From Micromonospora pisi (GTDB lineage Bacteria > Actinomycetota > Actinomycetes > Mycobacteriales > Micromonosporaceae), in assembly GCF_003633685.1 (NCBI RefSeq), contig NZ_RBKT01000001.1, positions 6,510,001 through 6,574,000 of the forward strand: a stretch of 64,000 nt of DNA, read 5' to 3'. The notes beneath the pieces were generated by a model. The model had not been told where the DNA came from. It did not search any database and saw nothing but the letters and a program-made list of their open reading frames with translations. The position numbers were made by a program, and so were the translations under genes. Shown piece after piece: positions 55,680-63,401 of the stretch; positions within the stretch are counted from its first letter, which is position 1; each line of letters opens with the position of its first letter.

Positions 55680-56506
55680 AGAAGCGCCTCCTCGACACCC
55701 TGGACGAGCGGGTCGACCGGCGGGTCGTCGCCGGACTCGGTTCGCTCTTCCTCTCCGCCCGCTCCCAGTCACGCTGCCGGGTCCGTTACGCGCAGGGCCA
55801 GTGGGTGCACCGGTATCCGACCGGGATCGTGGTCAACACCACCCTCGGCGGGCTCTCCGCCCGTGCCCAGGACCAGGCGGCCCAGGATGTCTTCCTCTTC
55901 GGCTACCAGCCCCAACCCGGCGACACCATTTTCGACGTAGGAGCCGGCGTCGGCAGCGAGGTGCGGCTCTTCTCCCGCCTGGTCGGCGCCGCCGGGCGGG
56001 TGGTGAGCATCGAGGCGCACCCGCGTACGTTCGCCTGCCTGCGGCGTACGGTCGAACTGAACCGGCTGCCGAACGTGACCACTCTCGAGTGCGCGGTGGT
56101 CGGCGACCCCGGGCCGGTCTACCTCTCCGACGATCAGGTCGAGCACATCCGCAACGGTCTGACCACGGACGGGACCGAGGGTGTCGAGGTGCCCGGGCGC
56201 ACCCTCGGCGAGATCATCTGGTCGCTCGGGGTGGACCGGATCGACCTGCTCAAGATGAACATCGAGGGCGCCGAGCTGCCGGTGCTGGAGAAGTCCTTCG
56301 ACCAGCTCGCCATGGTGGAGAACCTTGTCGTCTCCTGCCACGACTTCCGCTCCGAGGGTCCGTACGCCGACGGCACTGACCGCCGGTGGCAACGGACCTT
56401 CGCCCCGGTCGCCGGCCTGCTCCGGGCCGCCGGTTACACCATCCGCACCCGCCCGGACGATCCGCGCCCCTGGGTCCGCTACCACCTCTACGCCTCCCGG
56501 CCGTAG
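55664..56506 (+). CDS. FkbM-family methyltransferase
   Basis: 280 residues from ATG 55664, inside the end of the previous gene. Motif I is IFDVGAGVGSEVRLFSRLVG, the adjacent motif is VVSIEAHPRTFACLRRTVELN, and the FkbM hallmark DLLKMNIEGAELPVLE is around residue 200. The FkbM family O-methylates sugars or polyketides. In this operon, sugar methylation of a surface glycan or glycosylated metabolite is most likely. It is the last gene before a 330-bp gene-free stretch. Confidence 0.85.
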   Translation: MATSLKKRLLDTLDERVDRRVVAGLGSLFLSARSQSRCRVRYAQGQWVHRYPTGIVVNTTLGGLSARAQDQAAQDVFLFGYQPQPGDTIFDVGAGVGSEVRLFSRLVGAAGRVVSIEAHPRTFACLRRTVELNRLPNVTTLECAVVGDPGPVYLSDDQVEHIRNGLTTDGTEGVEVPGRTLGEIIWSLGVDRIDLLKMNIEGAELPVLEKSFDQLAMVENLVVSCHDFRSEGPYADGTDRRWQRTFAPVAGLLRAAGYTIRTRPDDPRPWVRYHLYASRP

Positions 56507-56836
56507 CCCCGCCCCCACGGCTGGTCGGATCGCGGCTCTCAACGCACGGATCTGCCGATGAGAATGCGCCAGGGGATCGGCATTCCTGTCTACGAGTGTC
56601 CATTCCCGGGGCAGTCGGGTGGGGACGTTGTGTAGAGGCGCTTGATACTGGCAGGCGTGTGTATTCCTCTAGAAGTTGAGTGCATCGGCGATGACTGTGG
56701 CGGGTGCTCGTAAGAGAGTTGGCGCGACGCAGAGATGGGAGCACTGATGGGCAAGACGCCCGGTCGGTCAGTCCGAAGAACGACCATGTCTGCCGTACGA
56801 TTCGTAGCCGTGTGCCTGCTGGAACGAGGATGAGTG
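56507..56836. other. Gene-free stretch before the DJ-1/PfpI gene
   Basis: No convincing gene. Base composition shifts here to visibly lower GC, with AT-rich patches near 56590-56700 (GTGTGTATTCCTCTAGAAG), compared with the operon on the left. A TTGATA near 56642 has no well-spaced -10. It may be a junction of horizontally acquired DNA or a decayed gene. Confidence 0.4.
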
Positions 56837-57523
56837 ATGCAGCGTGTGTTGTTGGTGCTGACCTCGCACGGTCAGCTCGGATCGACCGGTATCGCGACGG
56901 GGGTGGGTCTGCAAACGTTCGCCTCGCCGTACTACCTTCTGACTGAGGCTGGGATCGAAGTCCAGGTCGCGTCGCCGATGGGCGGGCAACCACCGGTCGA
57001 TCCGTTGAGCTTCGGAGATGGTGTCGAGACCGCTGCGTTGCGCCGCCTGTCTGCTGACAGAGAGGCTCAGGGCCTTTTGGAACACACGATGGCGCTCGCC
57101 GCCGTCGATGGCGAGCGCTACGATGGCCTGTTCTTCGCGGGAGGCCATGGCGGGATGTGGGATCTTCCGGAGGACGAGAGTGCGGGACGCCTTATCGGCA
57201 TCGCGCTAAGCGCCAATAAGCCCGTCGTCGCTGTATGCCATGGCGTCGCGGCTCTGTGTTCACCTGATCCAGTCACCGGACACACTTCATTGAAAGGCCG
57301 TCGAGTGACAGGACTGTCGAACCGCGAAGAAGTCTTGCTCGGCAGACATCAATCGGTCCCGTTCCTCTTGCAGGACCGATTGACATCTCTCGGAGCGGCT
57401 TTCGAGGAGGCTGCGGAATTTTCCTCTCATGTGGTCGTCGATAACCAATTGATCACTGGACAGAACATGAGATCGGCCGACCAGGCTTCACGCACGTTAA
57501 TCGCGGCGCTGAGCCGTTCCTGA
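56837..57523 (+). CDS. DJ-1/PfpI-family (class I glutamine amidotransferase-like) protein
   Basis: 228 residues from ATG 56837 with GAGGA at 56826-56830. The nucleophile Cys lies in VVAVCHGVAAL, with the GGHGGMWDL acidic loop and PYYLLTEAGIEVQVASPMGG at the front. This is the Hsp31/HchA-like branch of DJ-1 proteins, linked to glyoxal or methylglyoxal detoxification or chaperone-holdase activity. Codon use is clearly less GC-biased than in the flanking genes (many A/T-ending codons), which suggests recent acquisition. It is convergent with the SGNH hydrolase gene. Confidence 0.83.
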   Translation: MQRVLLVLTSHGQLGSTGIATGVGLQTFASPYYLLTEAGIEVQVASPMGGQPPVDPLSFGDGVETAALRRLSADREAQGLLEHTMALAAVDGERYDGLFFAGGHGGMWDLPEDESAGRLIGIALSANKPVVAVCHGVAALCSPDPVTGHTSLKGRRVTGLSNREEVLLGRHQSVPFLLQDRLTSLGAAFEEAAEFSSHVVVDNQLITGQNMRSADQASRTLIAALSRS

Positions 57524-57532
57524 TGATGTAGC

Positions 57533-57586
57533 GCGTAGCACCCGATTCGCGCGGGACTCGCAAGCAAGGGCCTGTCGGGTGCACGC
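57533..57586. repeat. Imperfect inverted repeat between convergent genes
   Basis: GCGT-A-GCACCCGA (57533-57545) pairs with TCGGGTGC-ACGC (57575-57586) with one bulged base, around a 29-nt loop. It could be a terminator for the DJ-1 gene or the remnant of a mobile-element end. No transposase is nearby. Confidence 0.4.
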
Positions 57587-57686
57587 TAATGCCGCCGACC
57601 GGGCGCCAACGCGACTCGGCGAGGCGCGGTGTGTTGAACGCTCGGTCGCGTAGACAAGCGTGCGCGATGACGGGTCGGCACCGTTC

Positions 57687-58484
57687 CTAGGTGGCCAGCC
57701 ATTGAGCAGCGAGTTCGGTGATGATTGCGCCGCCTCGGTCGTTGAGGTGGATGTGGTCGACGAGCAGTTCGCGTCCGCCGTTGCGGGCGACCTCGTCCCA
57801 GCTTTGACCGAACAGGTAGTGCTGGGTCGCCGCGCCGAAGGCCAGCAGGAAGCTGAAGTCGTATGGTGCGGGGTCGCCGCCGCGTTGCCGGAGGAGGTCG
57901 GTTAGCTGCTCGTGTACGGGCAGGTAATCGACCTGGGCGCGGGTCGCGGTCTCTTTGATCACGGTGTTGTATGCGGTGGTTTTCTGATTGAGCTCGGCGT
58001 CCAGGTCCTCGCCTAGCGGCGGCAGGGACAGCAGCGCGATCCGGGCGGTGGTGCGGGACTTGACACGGTCGACGATCGCGCCGAGGTTGTCCCGGTACTG
58101 ATCCAGCGGTACACCATCGCGCACGTCGTTGCCGCCGATCAGGATCGTGACCGCGGTGGGGCGGCACGCGACGATGTCGGTGTCGACCCGCTGGCGCAGG
58201 TCAGCACTGGTGTTGCCGTTTATGCCGGCGTTGACGAACTCGTACTCGCGGTATTCGGGCCGTTCGTGAAGTGCGCCCACCCAGTCGGCGCCGAGCGTGC
58301 CCTGGGTCGAGCTGGAGCCGGCCGCGACGACGGTGGGACGAGCGTCTGGCTTGCGGCCGTCGGCGCACGCTTCGGCTGGTGGATTGGCAGGCGGCCGGCC
58401 GAAGGTGAGGTATCCGACGGTGCCTGCGGCGCCGAGTACGCCGACGAGCAGCAGGCACGCGGCGATGATGATTCGTTTCTTCAT
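57687..58484 (-). CDS. SGNH/GDSL-type hydrolase, membrane-anchored or secreted
   Basis: 265 residues from ATG 58484. The N-terminus is a signal or anchor (KKRIIIAACLLLVGVLGAAGTVGYLTFG). The block I nucleophile Ser is in AAGSSSTQG, the block III Asn in ILIGGNDVRD, and the block V Asp-His in VDHIHLNDRGG. Such enzymes are lipases, esterases or carbohydrate deacetylases acting on the outer face. It starts 2 nt after the oxidoreductase gene ends and so probably shares the TetR-controlled operon. The long upstream open frame in this reading frame is not real coding sequence. Confidence 0.85.
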   Translation of the reverse strand: MKKRIIIAACLLLVGVLGAAGTVGYLTFGRPPANPPAEACADGRKPDARPTVVAAGSSSTQGTLGADWVGALHERPEYREYEFVNAGINGNTSADLRQRVDTDIVACRPTAVTILIGGNDVRDGVPLDQYRDNLGAIVDRVKSRTTARIALLSLPPLGEDLDAELNQKTTAYNTVIKETATRAQVDYLPVHEQLTDLLRQRGGDPAPYDFSFLLAFGAATQHYLFGQSWDEVARNGGRELLVDHIHLNDRGGAIITELAAQWLAT

Positions 58485-58486
58485 GG

Positions 58487-59119
58487 TCAGTACCCCAGCG
58501 AGATGGTGTGGCCGGCGGTGGTCGGGTTGTCCAGTGCGGCGAGGACGGCGTGGGCGAGATCGACGCGGGCGATGGTGATGCCGCCGCGGACGTTGCGGTC
58601 GATGGCGGTGCGATAGGGGCGGTGCATGCCGTCGGTGAGGCGCGGCGGTCGCATGATCGTCCAGTCCAGGTCGCTGTCGCGGACGGCCTGCTCGGTGCGG
58701 GCGAAGTCGGCGAATCCCTCCCGGAGGTAGCGCCGCAGCATTGGCTTGACCACGGTGCGGGTGAACGGGCCGTCGCCGGCGTCGACGATGTGTCCGCTCG
58801 CGGTGACGACGATCAGGCGCCGGGTGCCCTCGGCGCGCATCGCGGTGATGATCGCGGAGGCGCCGTCGGTGCACACCGAGGCGTCCGTTCTGGTGCGCGG
58901 GCCCAGTGCTGACACCACCGCGTCCTGGCCGGTCACGACTGGCCGGATCGCGTCGGGGTTCATGGCGTCGGCGATCACCGGTTCGAGTTGTGGGTGGTCG
59001 ATCTGCGGCAGGCGGGCCGGGTCGCGCACGACAGCGGTGACGTGATGGCCGGCGGCGAGCGCCTGGAGTACGACGTGTTGTCCGGTGCCGCCGGTGGCGC
59101 CAAAGACGGTGAGGCGCAT
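58487..59119 (-). CDS. NAD(P)H-binding atypical SDR oxidoreductase
   Basis: 210 residues from ATG 59119. The Rossmann loop is TVFGATGGTGQHVV (residues 4-17), then VVSALGPRTRTD, RRLIVVTASG and DLDWTIMRPPRLTDG as in NmrA/SDR-a5 proteins (flavin-reductase-like). It probably reduces a quinone or flavin using NAD(P)H. It is divergent from the TetR gene across a pair of TTAGT-N4-ACTAA operators and leads an operon with the SGNH hydrolase. Confidence 0.85.
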   Translation of the reverse strand: MRLTVFGATGGTGQHVVLQALAAGHHVTAVVRDPARLPQIDHPQLEPVIADAMNPDAIRPVVTGQDAVVSALGPRTRTDASVCTDGASAIITAMRAEGTRRLIVVTASGHIVDAGDGPFTRTVVKPMLRRYLREGFADFARTEQAVRDSDLDWTIMRPPRLTDGMHRPYRTAIDRNVRGGITIARVDLAHAVLAALDNPTTAGHTISLGY

Positions 59120-59134
59120 GCATGCCCTCCAGGA

Positions 59135-59179
59135 GGTTAGTGATTACTAACCCCCATACTGGGCTAGTAATCACTAACC
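59135..59179. promoter_or_regulatory. TetR operator: 15-bp inverted repeat with two internal dyads
   Basis: GGTTAGTGATTACTA (59135-59149) is the exact complement of TAGTAATCACTAACC (59165-59179). Each arm itself contains a dyad of TAGT-N4-ACTA type. The repeat lies between the divergent oxidoreductase and TetR genes, overlapping the likely promoters of both. Binding by the TetR protein encoded at 59206 is the natural inference. Confidence 0.8.
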
Positions 59180-59205
59180 TGTCAACCGGTGAGACGAGGG
59201 GCGAC

Positions 59206-59781
59206 ATGAGCACCCGGGAACGGATCCTCGACGCGGCCGAGCAGATTCTGCGGACACGCGGAGTTGCGCTGGCCACGACAAAGGAGATCGCGCAGGCGTC
59301 GAAGGTCTCGGAGCCGACGCTCTACAAGTACTTCGACGACAAGGAGCGACTGCTGCTCGCCGTCCTCCGGGAGAGACTGCCCGGCCTGTCCCGGATCTCG
59401 GTCCGGCCAGGCGAGGGCGACGTCGAGGACAATCTCGCCGAACTCGCGCACGCAGTCTTGGACTTCTACCAGCAATCGATTCCCATGCTGGGCGCGCTCC
59501 TCGCCGACCAGCAGCGCATGGCAGCACACCGGGTGGCGATGAACCGGCACGGCGGTGGCCCAGACAAGGCCGTCGCCATCTTCGCCAACTACCTCCGGGC
59601 CGAGCAGGCCATCGAACGCATCAACCCCGACGCAGACCCCGACGCAACCGCGTCCTTACTGATCGGCGCATGCTTCCACGAGGCATTCCTGCGCTACTAC
59701 TCCCACGGACCGGCCGCAGCCGCCGCCCCGCGCGCAGCCGCCGAGGCGTTGGCCCGGGCCGCTGTCCGCCCACTGCTGTAA
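59206..59781 (+). CDS. TetR-family transcriptional regulator
   Basis: 191 residues from ATG 59206 with GAGGGGCG upstream. The HTH is TRERILDAAEQILRTRGVALATTKEIAQASKVSEPTLYKYFDDKERLLLAVL; the rest is a helical ligand-binding domain. It is divergent from an operon for a NAD(P)H-binding oxidoreductase and an SGNH hydrolase, with a clear inverted-repeat operator in between. A hairpin (59782-59813) follows its stop. Confidence 0.9.
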   Translation: MSTRERILDAAEQILRTRGVALATTKEIAQASKVSEPTLYKYFDDKERLLLAVLRERLPGLSRISVRPGEGDVEDNLAELAHAVLDFYQQSIPMLGALLADQQRMAAHRVAMNRHGGGPDKAVAIFANYLRAEQAIERINPDADPDATASLLIGACFHEAFLRYYSHGPAAAAAPRAAAEALARAAVRPLL

Positions 59782-59813
59782 CCCCGCAAGCTCGGCTGCC
59801 GAGACGGGCGGGG
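59782..59813. terminator. Possible terminator hairpin after the TetR gene
   Basis: CCCCGC (59782-59787) can pair with GCGGGG (59808-59813), and a CTCGG-CTG-CCGAG hairpin (59791-59803) is nested inside. Moderate candidate. Confidence 0.4.
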
Positions 59814-59955
59814 CAGCGGCAGCAGTGCCACCAGCATCATCGGCCCAGCGAGCGGCATCAGATTTGGGCACACGGTACGGGGCGGGCCCGGCCGGGACGG
59901 CACGCGGCGGTGCCGGCCACGACCGGGACACGAGCGAGAAGACCCGTCGTGAGCC

Positions 59956-60381
59956 CTAGTAATAGCTGTCGATCGGCTGGCGCGCCTCGTCGAACAGCGC
60001 CGGCCCCTCGTACCGTACCGGGGGAAGCGGCGGGGTGGCCGGCTTGACCTCCTCGAACTGTTCGGCTGACAGGGCGTACACCACCCGGCCGAGGCCGGAC
60101 CGGGCGATCGCGGTCGCACACATCAGGCAGGGCTGGCAACTGGTGAACATGGTGGTGGTGGCTGCCACGTCAGGGGCGAGTTCCCGAGCGGCCCATCGGG
60201 CTAGCTTCAGCTCCGGGTGGGCGGAGATGTCCGAGTCGGAGACCACCGTGTTGTGGTCCTCGATCAGGACGGCACCGTCCGCGTCGACCAGCAACGAGGC
60301 GAACGGCCGTTCGCCGGACGCCCCGGCCCGGTTCGCGAGTTCCACGGCACGGCGGAGGAACTTCTCGTCGTCGGGAGTCAT
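59956..60381 (-). CDS. Nucleoside/nucleobase deaminase (CMP/dCMP deaminase family)
   Basis: 141 residues from ATG 60381 with AGGAGG just upstream. The zinc site is complete: H-P-E in ISAHPELKLAR (His ligand, Glu acid), and the two Cys in TSCQPCLMCATAI. It is close in layout to guanine/cytosine deaminases and TadA-like proteins, but the C-terminus is not that of tRNA adenosine deaminase. Its ATG overlaps the stop of the LLM oxidoreductase gene (ATGA), so the two are co-translated. The substrate is uncertain. Confidence 0.85.
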   Translation of the reverse strand: MTPDDEKFLRRAVELANRAGASGERPFASLLVDADGAVLIEDHNTVVSDSDISAHPELKLARWAARELAPDVAATTTMFTSCQPCLMCATAIARSGLGRVVYALSAEQFEEVKPATPPLPPVRYEGPALFDEARQPIDSYY

Positions 60382-61229
60382 CGGTCCTCCTGAGATTTGT
60401 GGTGTTCGGCGAGGGCCGCAAGAGTCTGCCAGGTGCGTTCGGGCTGGCGGATCTCGGTCGGGTCGCCGTTGAACGGGTCGAGCACCACCGTTTCGGCACC
60501 GAGCAGCCGGATCCGCTCGATGTCGGCGATGATCTGGTTGATGGTGCCGACACCGGCGAGCCGCTCTGGGTCGGTGACCGCCTCTAGGGTCTCCCGGAGC
60601 GCGATGCGCGGCATCAACGCGGGCACCGGACGGCCCAGTTCGTCGGCGGTGGCCTTCAGCCGCCCGACCGCCTTGGTCAGCCATCCGGGCGTGAACCGTA
60701 GCGGGTGCCAGGCGTCACCGTGCAGCACGGCGCGACGGATGCCGGCGTCGCTGTTGCCGCCGACCCAGATCGGGATCGCCGCCGTGTCGTAGTCGTCGGT
60801 GTTCCGCCAGGCGTCGCGTATCGCGTGGAGGTACTCATCGGTCAGCGCGCCGCGCCGCCGGAACGGCACGCCGAGCGCCTCGAACTCCTGCCGGGCCCAG
60901 CCGACACCGACGCCGAGGACGAGCCGGCCGCCGCTGAGCCGGTTGAGGTTCGCCGCCATCCGGGCGGTGAGCAGCGGGTGCCGGTACGGGACGATGAGCA
61001 CTGTGGTGCCCAGCCGGACCCGGCGGGTCACCCCGGCCAGCCAGGACAGCGTGGTGAACGGCTCGTAGAACGGCGCCGGATACTGCTCGGCCACGTCCGG
61101 GGTCACCGCGATGTGGTCGGAGACCATCAGCAGGTCGAAGCCGAGACCCTCGATTGTCTGCGCCCACCGTCGCAGCATCTCCGGGTCGGTGCCCGGAGCG
61201 AAGTTCGGTACGTTCACGCCAAGCTGCAC
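60378..61229 (-). CDS. LLM-class F420-dependent oxidoreductase
   Basis: 283 residues from GTG 61229, which has TAGCCT 7 nt upstream and no ribosome site (likely leaderless). The luciferase-like TIM barrel is shown by QLGVNVPNFAPGTDPEMLRRWAQTIEGLGFDLLMVSDHI, then RVRLGTTVLIVPYRHPLLTARMAANLNRLSGGRLVLGVGVGWARQEFEALG. The C-terminal region carries the IRLLGAETVVLDPF segment. These enzymes use coenzyme F420 (or FMN), plentiful in actinobacteria. Coupled to the deaminase gene, it may act on the same small molecule; this is inference. Confidence 0.87.
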   Translation of the reverse strand: MQLGVNVPNFAPGTDPEMLRRWAQTIEGLGFDLLMVSDHIAVTPDVAEQYPAPFYEPFTTLSWLAGVTRRVRLGTTVLIVPYRHPLLTARMAANLNRLSGGRLVLGVGVGWARQEFEALGVPFRRRGALTDEYLHAIRDAWRNTDDYDTAAIPIWVGGNSDAGIRRAVLHGDAWHPLRFTPGWLTKAVGRLKATADELGRPVPALMPRIALRETLEAVTDPERLAGVGTINQIIADIERIRLLGAETVVLDPFNGDPTEIRQPERTWQTLAALAEHHKSQEDR

Positions 61230-61236
61230 GGGTCCC

Positions 61237-61242
61237 AGGCTA
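61237..61242 (-). promoter_or_regulatory. -10 box TAGCCT, probable leaderless start of the LLM gene
   Basis: On the minus strand TAGCCT ends 7 nt before the GTG at 61229, without a Shine-Dalgarno. A -35 is not clear. Confidence 0.4.
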
Positions 61243-61318
61243 GCCAGCGTGGGTCCGGCTTGTGAATGCCTCGTCGCATAGGACCCCACCGCCGCAATGC
61301 CAAGTGGGTCCAGCGCAC

Positions 61319-62095
61319 CTAGCCGTTGTGGCGCAGCACGGCGAGGTACTCGTGGTGTTCGTGCAGCAGTTCGGCCAGCCCCGGCTGCGGCGTCGGTGTG
61401 AACGTACGGTCGCCGACCGTGATCGCGGTGAGCTGGAGTCCGGTGCCGGCGAGCAGCAGCATCAGGTCCGCCGGGGTGTAACAGCGCAGGAACTGGCTGA
61501 TCGACTGGTGTGGGCTCGACGCCTCCCACCAGGTGTCGACCGCCACGCAGCTCACCGGGTCGAAGGTGGTCCGTTCGTGCAGCTCGTGGTCGTAGCCCCG
61601 CTCCGGGGCCGGCATCAGGTGCTCCTCGCCACCGTTCCAGCGGGCCCAGACGAAGGGGTTGCTGACGTCGATCAGGGCGGCGCCGCCCGGTCGCAGCCAC
61701 TCGGTGGCGATCCGTTCCAGCAGGCGCCGCTGGTCGGCGTCCGAACCCACCCCGAACCCGTTCCAGTAGCAGACCACGTCGAACGGCCGGTCCAGTCGTA
61801 CCGTGTAGAAGTCGTCCTTGATCACGCCCAACGCCCCCGGCGAGACGTCCCGGGCCAGCCCGTCGACAAAGTCGATCCGGTCACTGATCTCGATCGCGGT
61901 GACCATGTGTCCGGCCTGTGCCGTCGCGACCGCCGTCGCGCCGTAACCCGCGCCCAGCTCCAGCACCCGTTTCGGTGCCCCGCCGCAGTGGTCGTGCAGC
62001 AGCGACACCCGGTGGTGGTCGCGGTCGGTGAGCCGGGCCTCGGCCCGGCCCCACCACTGACCGGTACGGGAGTAGAAGTCCTCGACCCAGTACAT
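61319..62095 (-). CDS. Class I SAM-dependent methyltransferase
   Basis: 258 residues from ATG 62095. It has motif I VLELGAGYGATAVATAQAG (around residue 44), the motif II acid in VTAIEISDRIDFV, and FDVVCYWNGFGVGSD, followed by LRPGGAALIDVSNPFVWARW. The N-terminus MYWVEDFYSRTGQWWGRAE is conserved in actinobacterial small-molecule methyltransferases. It starts 1 nt after the stop of the phosphotransferase gene, so both are probably translated from one message. The substrate is unknown. Confidence 0.85.
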   Translation of the reverse strand: MYWVEDFYSRTGQWWGRAEARLTDRDHHRVSLLHDHCGGAPKRVLELGAGYGATAVATAQAGHMVTAIEISDRIDFVDGLARDVSPGALGVIKDDFYTVRLDRPFDVVCYWNGFGVGSDADQRRLLERIATEWLRPGGAALIDVSNPFVWARWNGGEEHLMPAPERGYDHELHERTTFDPVSCVAVDTWWEASSPHQSISQFLRCYTPADLMLLLAGTGLQLTAITVGDRTFTPTPQPGLAELLHEHHEYLAVLRHNG

Positions 62096-62096
62096 C

Positions 62097-63317
62097 TCAG
62101 GCTCCCGTTCGGGTGGGGCGGCGCACCGCGCCGAGGGTGTCCAGATCGAGGAGGGCGTTCGAGGTGCGTTCGAGCATGCCGAAGTTGGTCGAGTCCGACT
62201 GGAATCTGGGCTGGATCGCGCTCCGCCCGGTCGAGAGCAACCAGCCGAAGTACGGCCAGAGCATCTGCTGCCGGTACGCCAACCAGGCGTCGTCGAAGTC
62301 CGGTGCGCTGCCGCCGGCCTCGGCCAACCGGCCCAGGTAGAAGCCGAGCAGGTCCCGTTCCCAGTCGCGCCGGTCGTCGACGGTCAGCCCGGTCGCGATC
62401 GTGTACGCGACGTCGTACGCCCAGTTGCCGCGCATGACGACCTGCCAGTCACCGAACCCCATCCGCCCCGCACCGGTCCGGTACGCGTTGCTGATGTGCG
62501 AGTCGCCGTGCAGCAACGTCAGCGGGCCCTCGGCGGCCAGCTCCAGGGATCGCCACAGCGCTTGGTACAGGTCGTCGTACAGCGGCACGACCCGATCGGG
62601 GATGACCGTCCTGGCCCTGAGCACGCCCACCCGGCCGCGCTTGCGGAGCTGGGCGAACCGGGCCAGGTTGCCGACGAACGTCTGCGGTGTCTTGTGCAGG
62701 AACGCGTGCCGGTCCAGCTCGGGGTCGGCCCAGTACCGTCCGTGCCAGGTCGCCATGCTGGCGAGCAGGTCCTCCATGTCGGCGCGGGAGATCGGTGTCT
62801 GCGGCGTACAGAAGGTCACCTGTCGGGTGGCGACGATGTCCTCCATCAGCGCGATCGAGCGGCCCGATCCGGCGTCGGCCGCGCCGTGGTAACCCTGCGG
62901 GGCCTCGATTTCCAGGTGTGGCCGCAGGTGCCGGTAGAAGCCCGGCTCGCCGGTGAGGACGTCGGCCATGCCGAGCAGCAGCCGCTGGGTCCAGCCGAGT
63001 GTGGTCTTGGCGAAGAGCGCCGTCGGCAGCCCCGCCTCCTGCCCGGCCCGGTTGTACGTCACCGTGGCCCGCCACCGGGTCGACGTGCCGCTGCTGACGT
63101 CGTGCAGCTCGTACGACTCGACCGCCGCGTCCGGGTGGGCGGTGCAGAGTACGGAGGTCAGCCACTCCCCGGTGACCTCGCTCGGCCGTACCGGTATGTC
63201 TGCCGGGGTGGTCGCCGGTCGGGGGGTGAGCCGTTCCCGGAGGACGTGTCCGCCGTACCGCGCCATCGTGCCCGCCACCGTCAGTCCCGGATTACCGGTA
63301 CGCGTGCCACTGTCCAA
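62097..63317 (-). CDS. APH/ecdysteroid-kinase-like phosphotransferase
   Basis: 406 residues from TTG 63317 (GAGGAG 9 nt upstream). The kinase-fold catalytic loop is LTLLHGDSHISNAYR, with the HGD Asp as base, and the metal segment is MGFGDWQVVMRGNWAYDVAYTIATG. An N-lobe Lys candidate lies in PTALFAKTTLG. It belongs to the aminoglycoside phosphotransferase/choline kinase superfamily, in the branch resembling DUF1679/EcKL proteins. With the adjacent methyltransferase it may modify the same small molecule; self-resistance is one possibility, but this is inference. Confidence 0.83.
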   Translation of the reverse strand: MDSGTRTGNPGLTVAGTMARYGGHVLRERLTPRPATTPADIPVRPSEVTGEWLTSVLCTAHPDAAVESYELHDVSSGTSTRWRATVTYNRAGQEAGLPTALFAKTTLGWTQRLLLGMADVLTGEPGFYRHLRPHLEIEAPQGYHGAADAGSGRSIALMEDIVATRQVTFCTPQTPISRADMEDLLASMATWHGRYWADPELDRHAFLHKTPQTFVGNLARFAQLRKRGRVGVLRARTVIPDRVVPLYDDLYQALWRSLELAAEGPLTLLHGDSHISNAYRTGAGRMGFGDWQVVMRGNWAYDVAYTIATGLTVDDRRDWERDLLGFYLGRLAEAGGSAPDFDDAWLAYRQQMLWPYFGWLLSTGRSAIQPRFQSDSTNFGMLERTSNALLDLDTLGAVRRPTRTGA

Positions 63318-63401
63318 ATGACCGGTCTCCTCGATCGTGACCCCGTTCGGTAATCGATTATGTTCTATGCGCAGTATGCCCGATCGGACGGCCGTCGGAA
63401 A

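Noticed and set aside
57533-57586. Insertion sequence remnant after the DJ-1 gene
   Set aside because: Only one imperfect inverted repeat with no transposase fragment or target duplication could be seen, so it is listed as a repeat and not as a mobile element.
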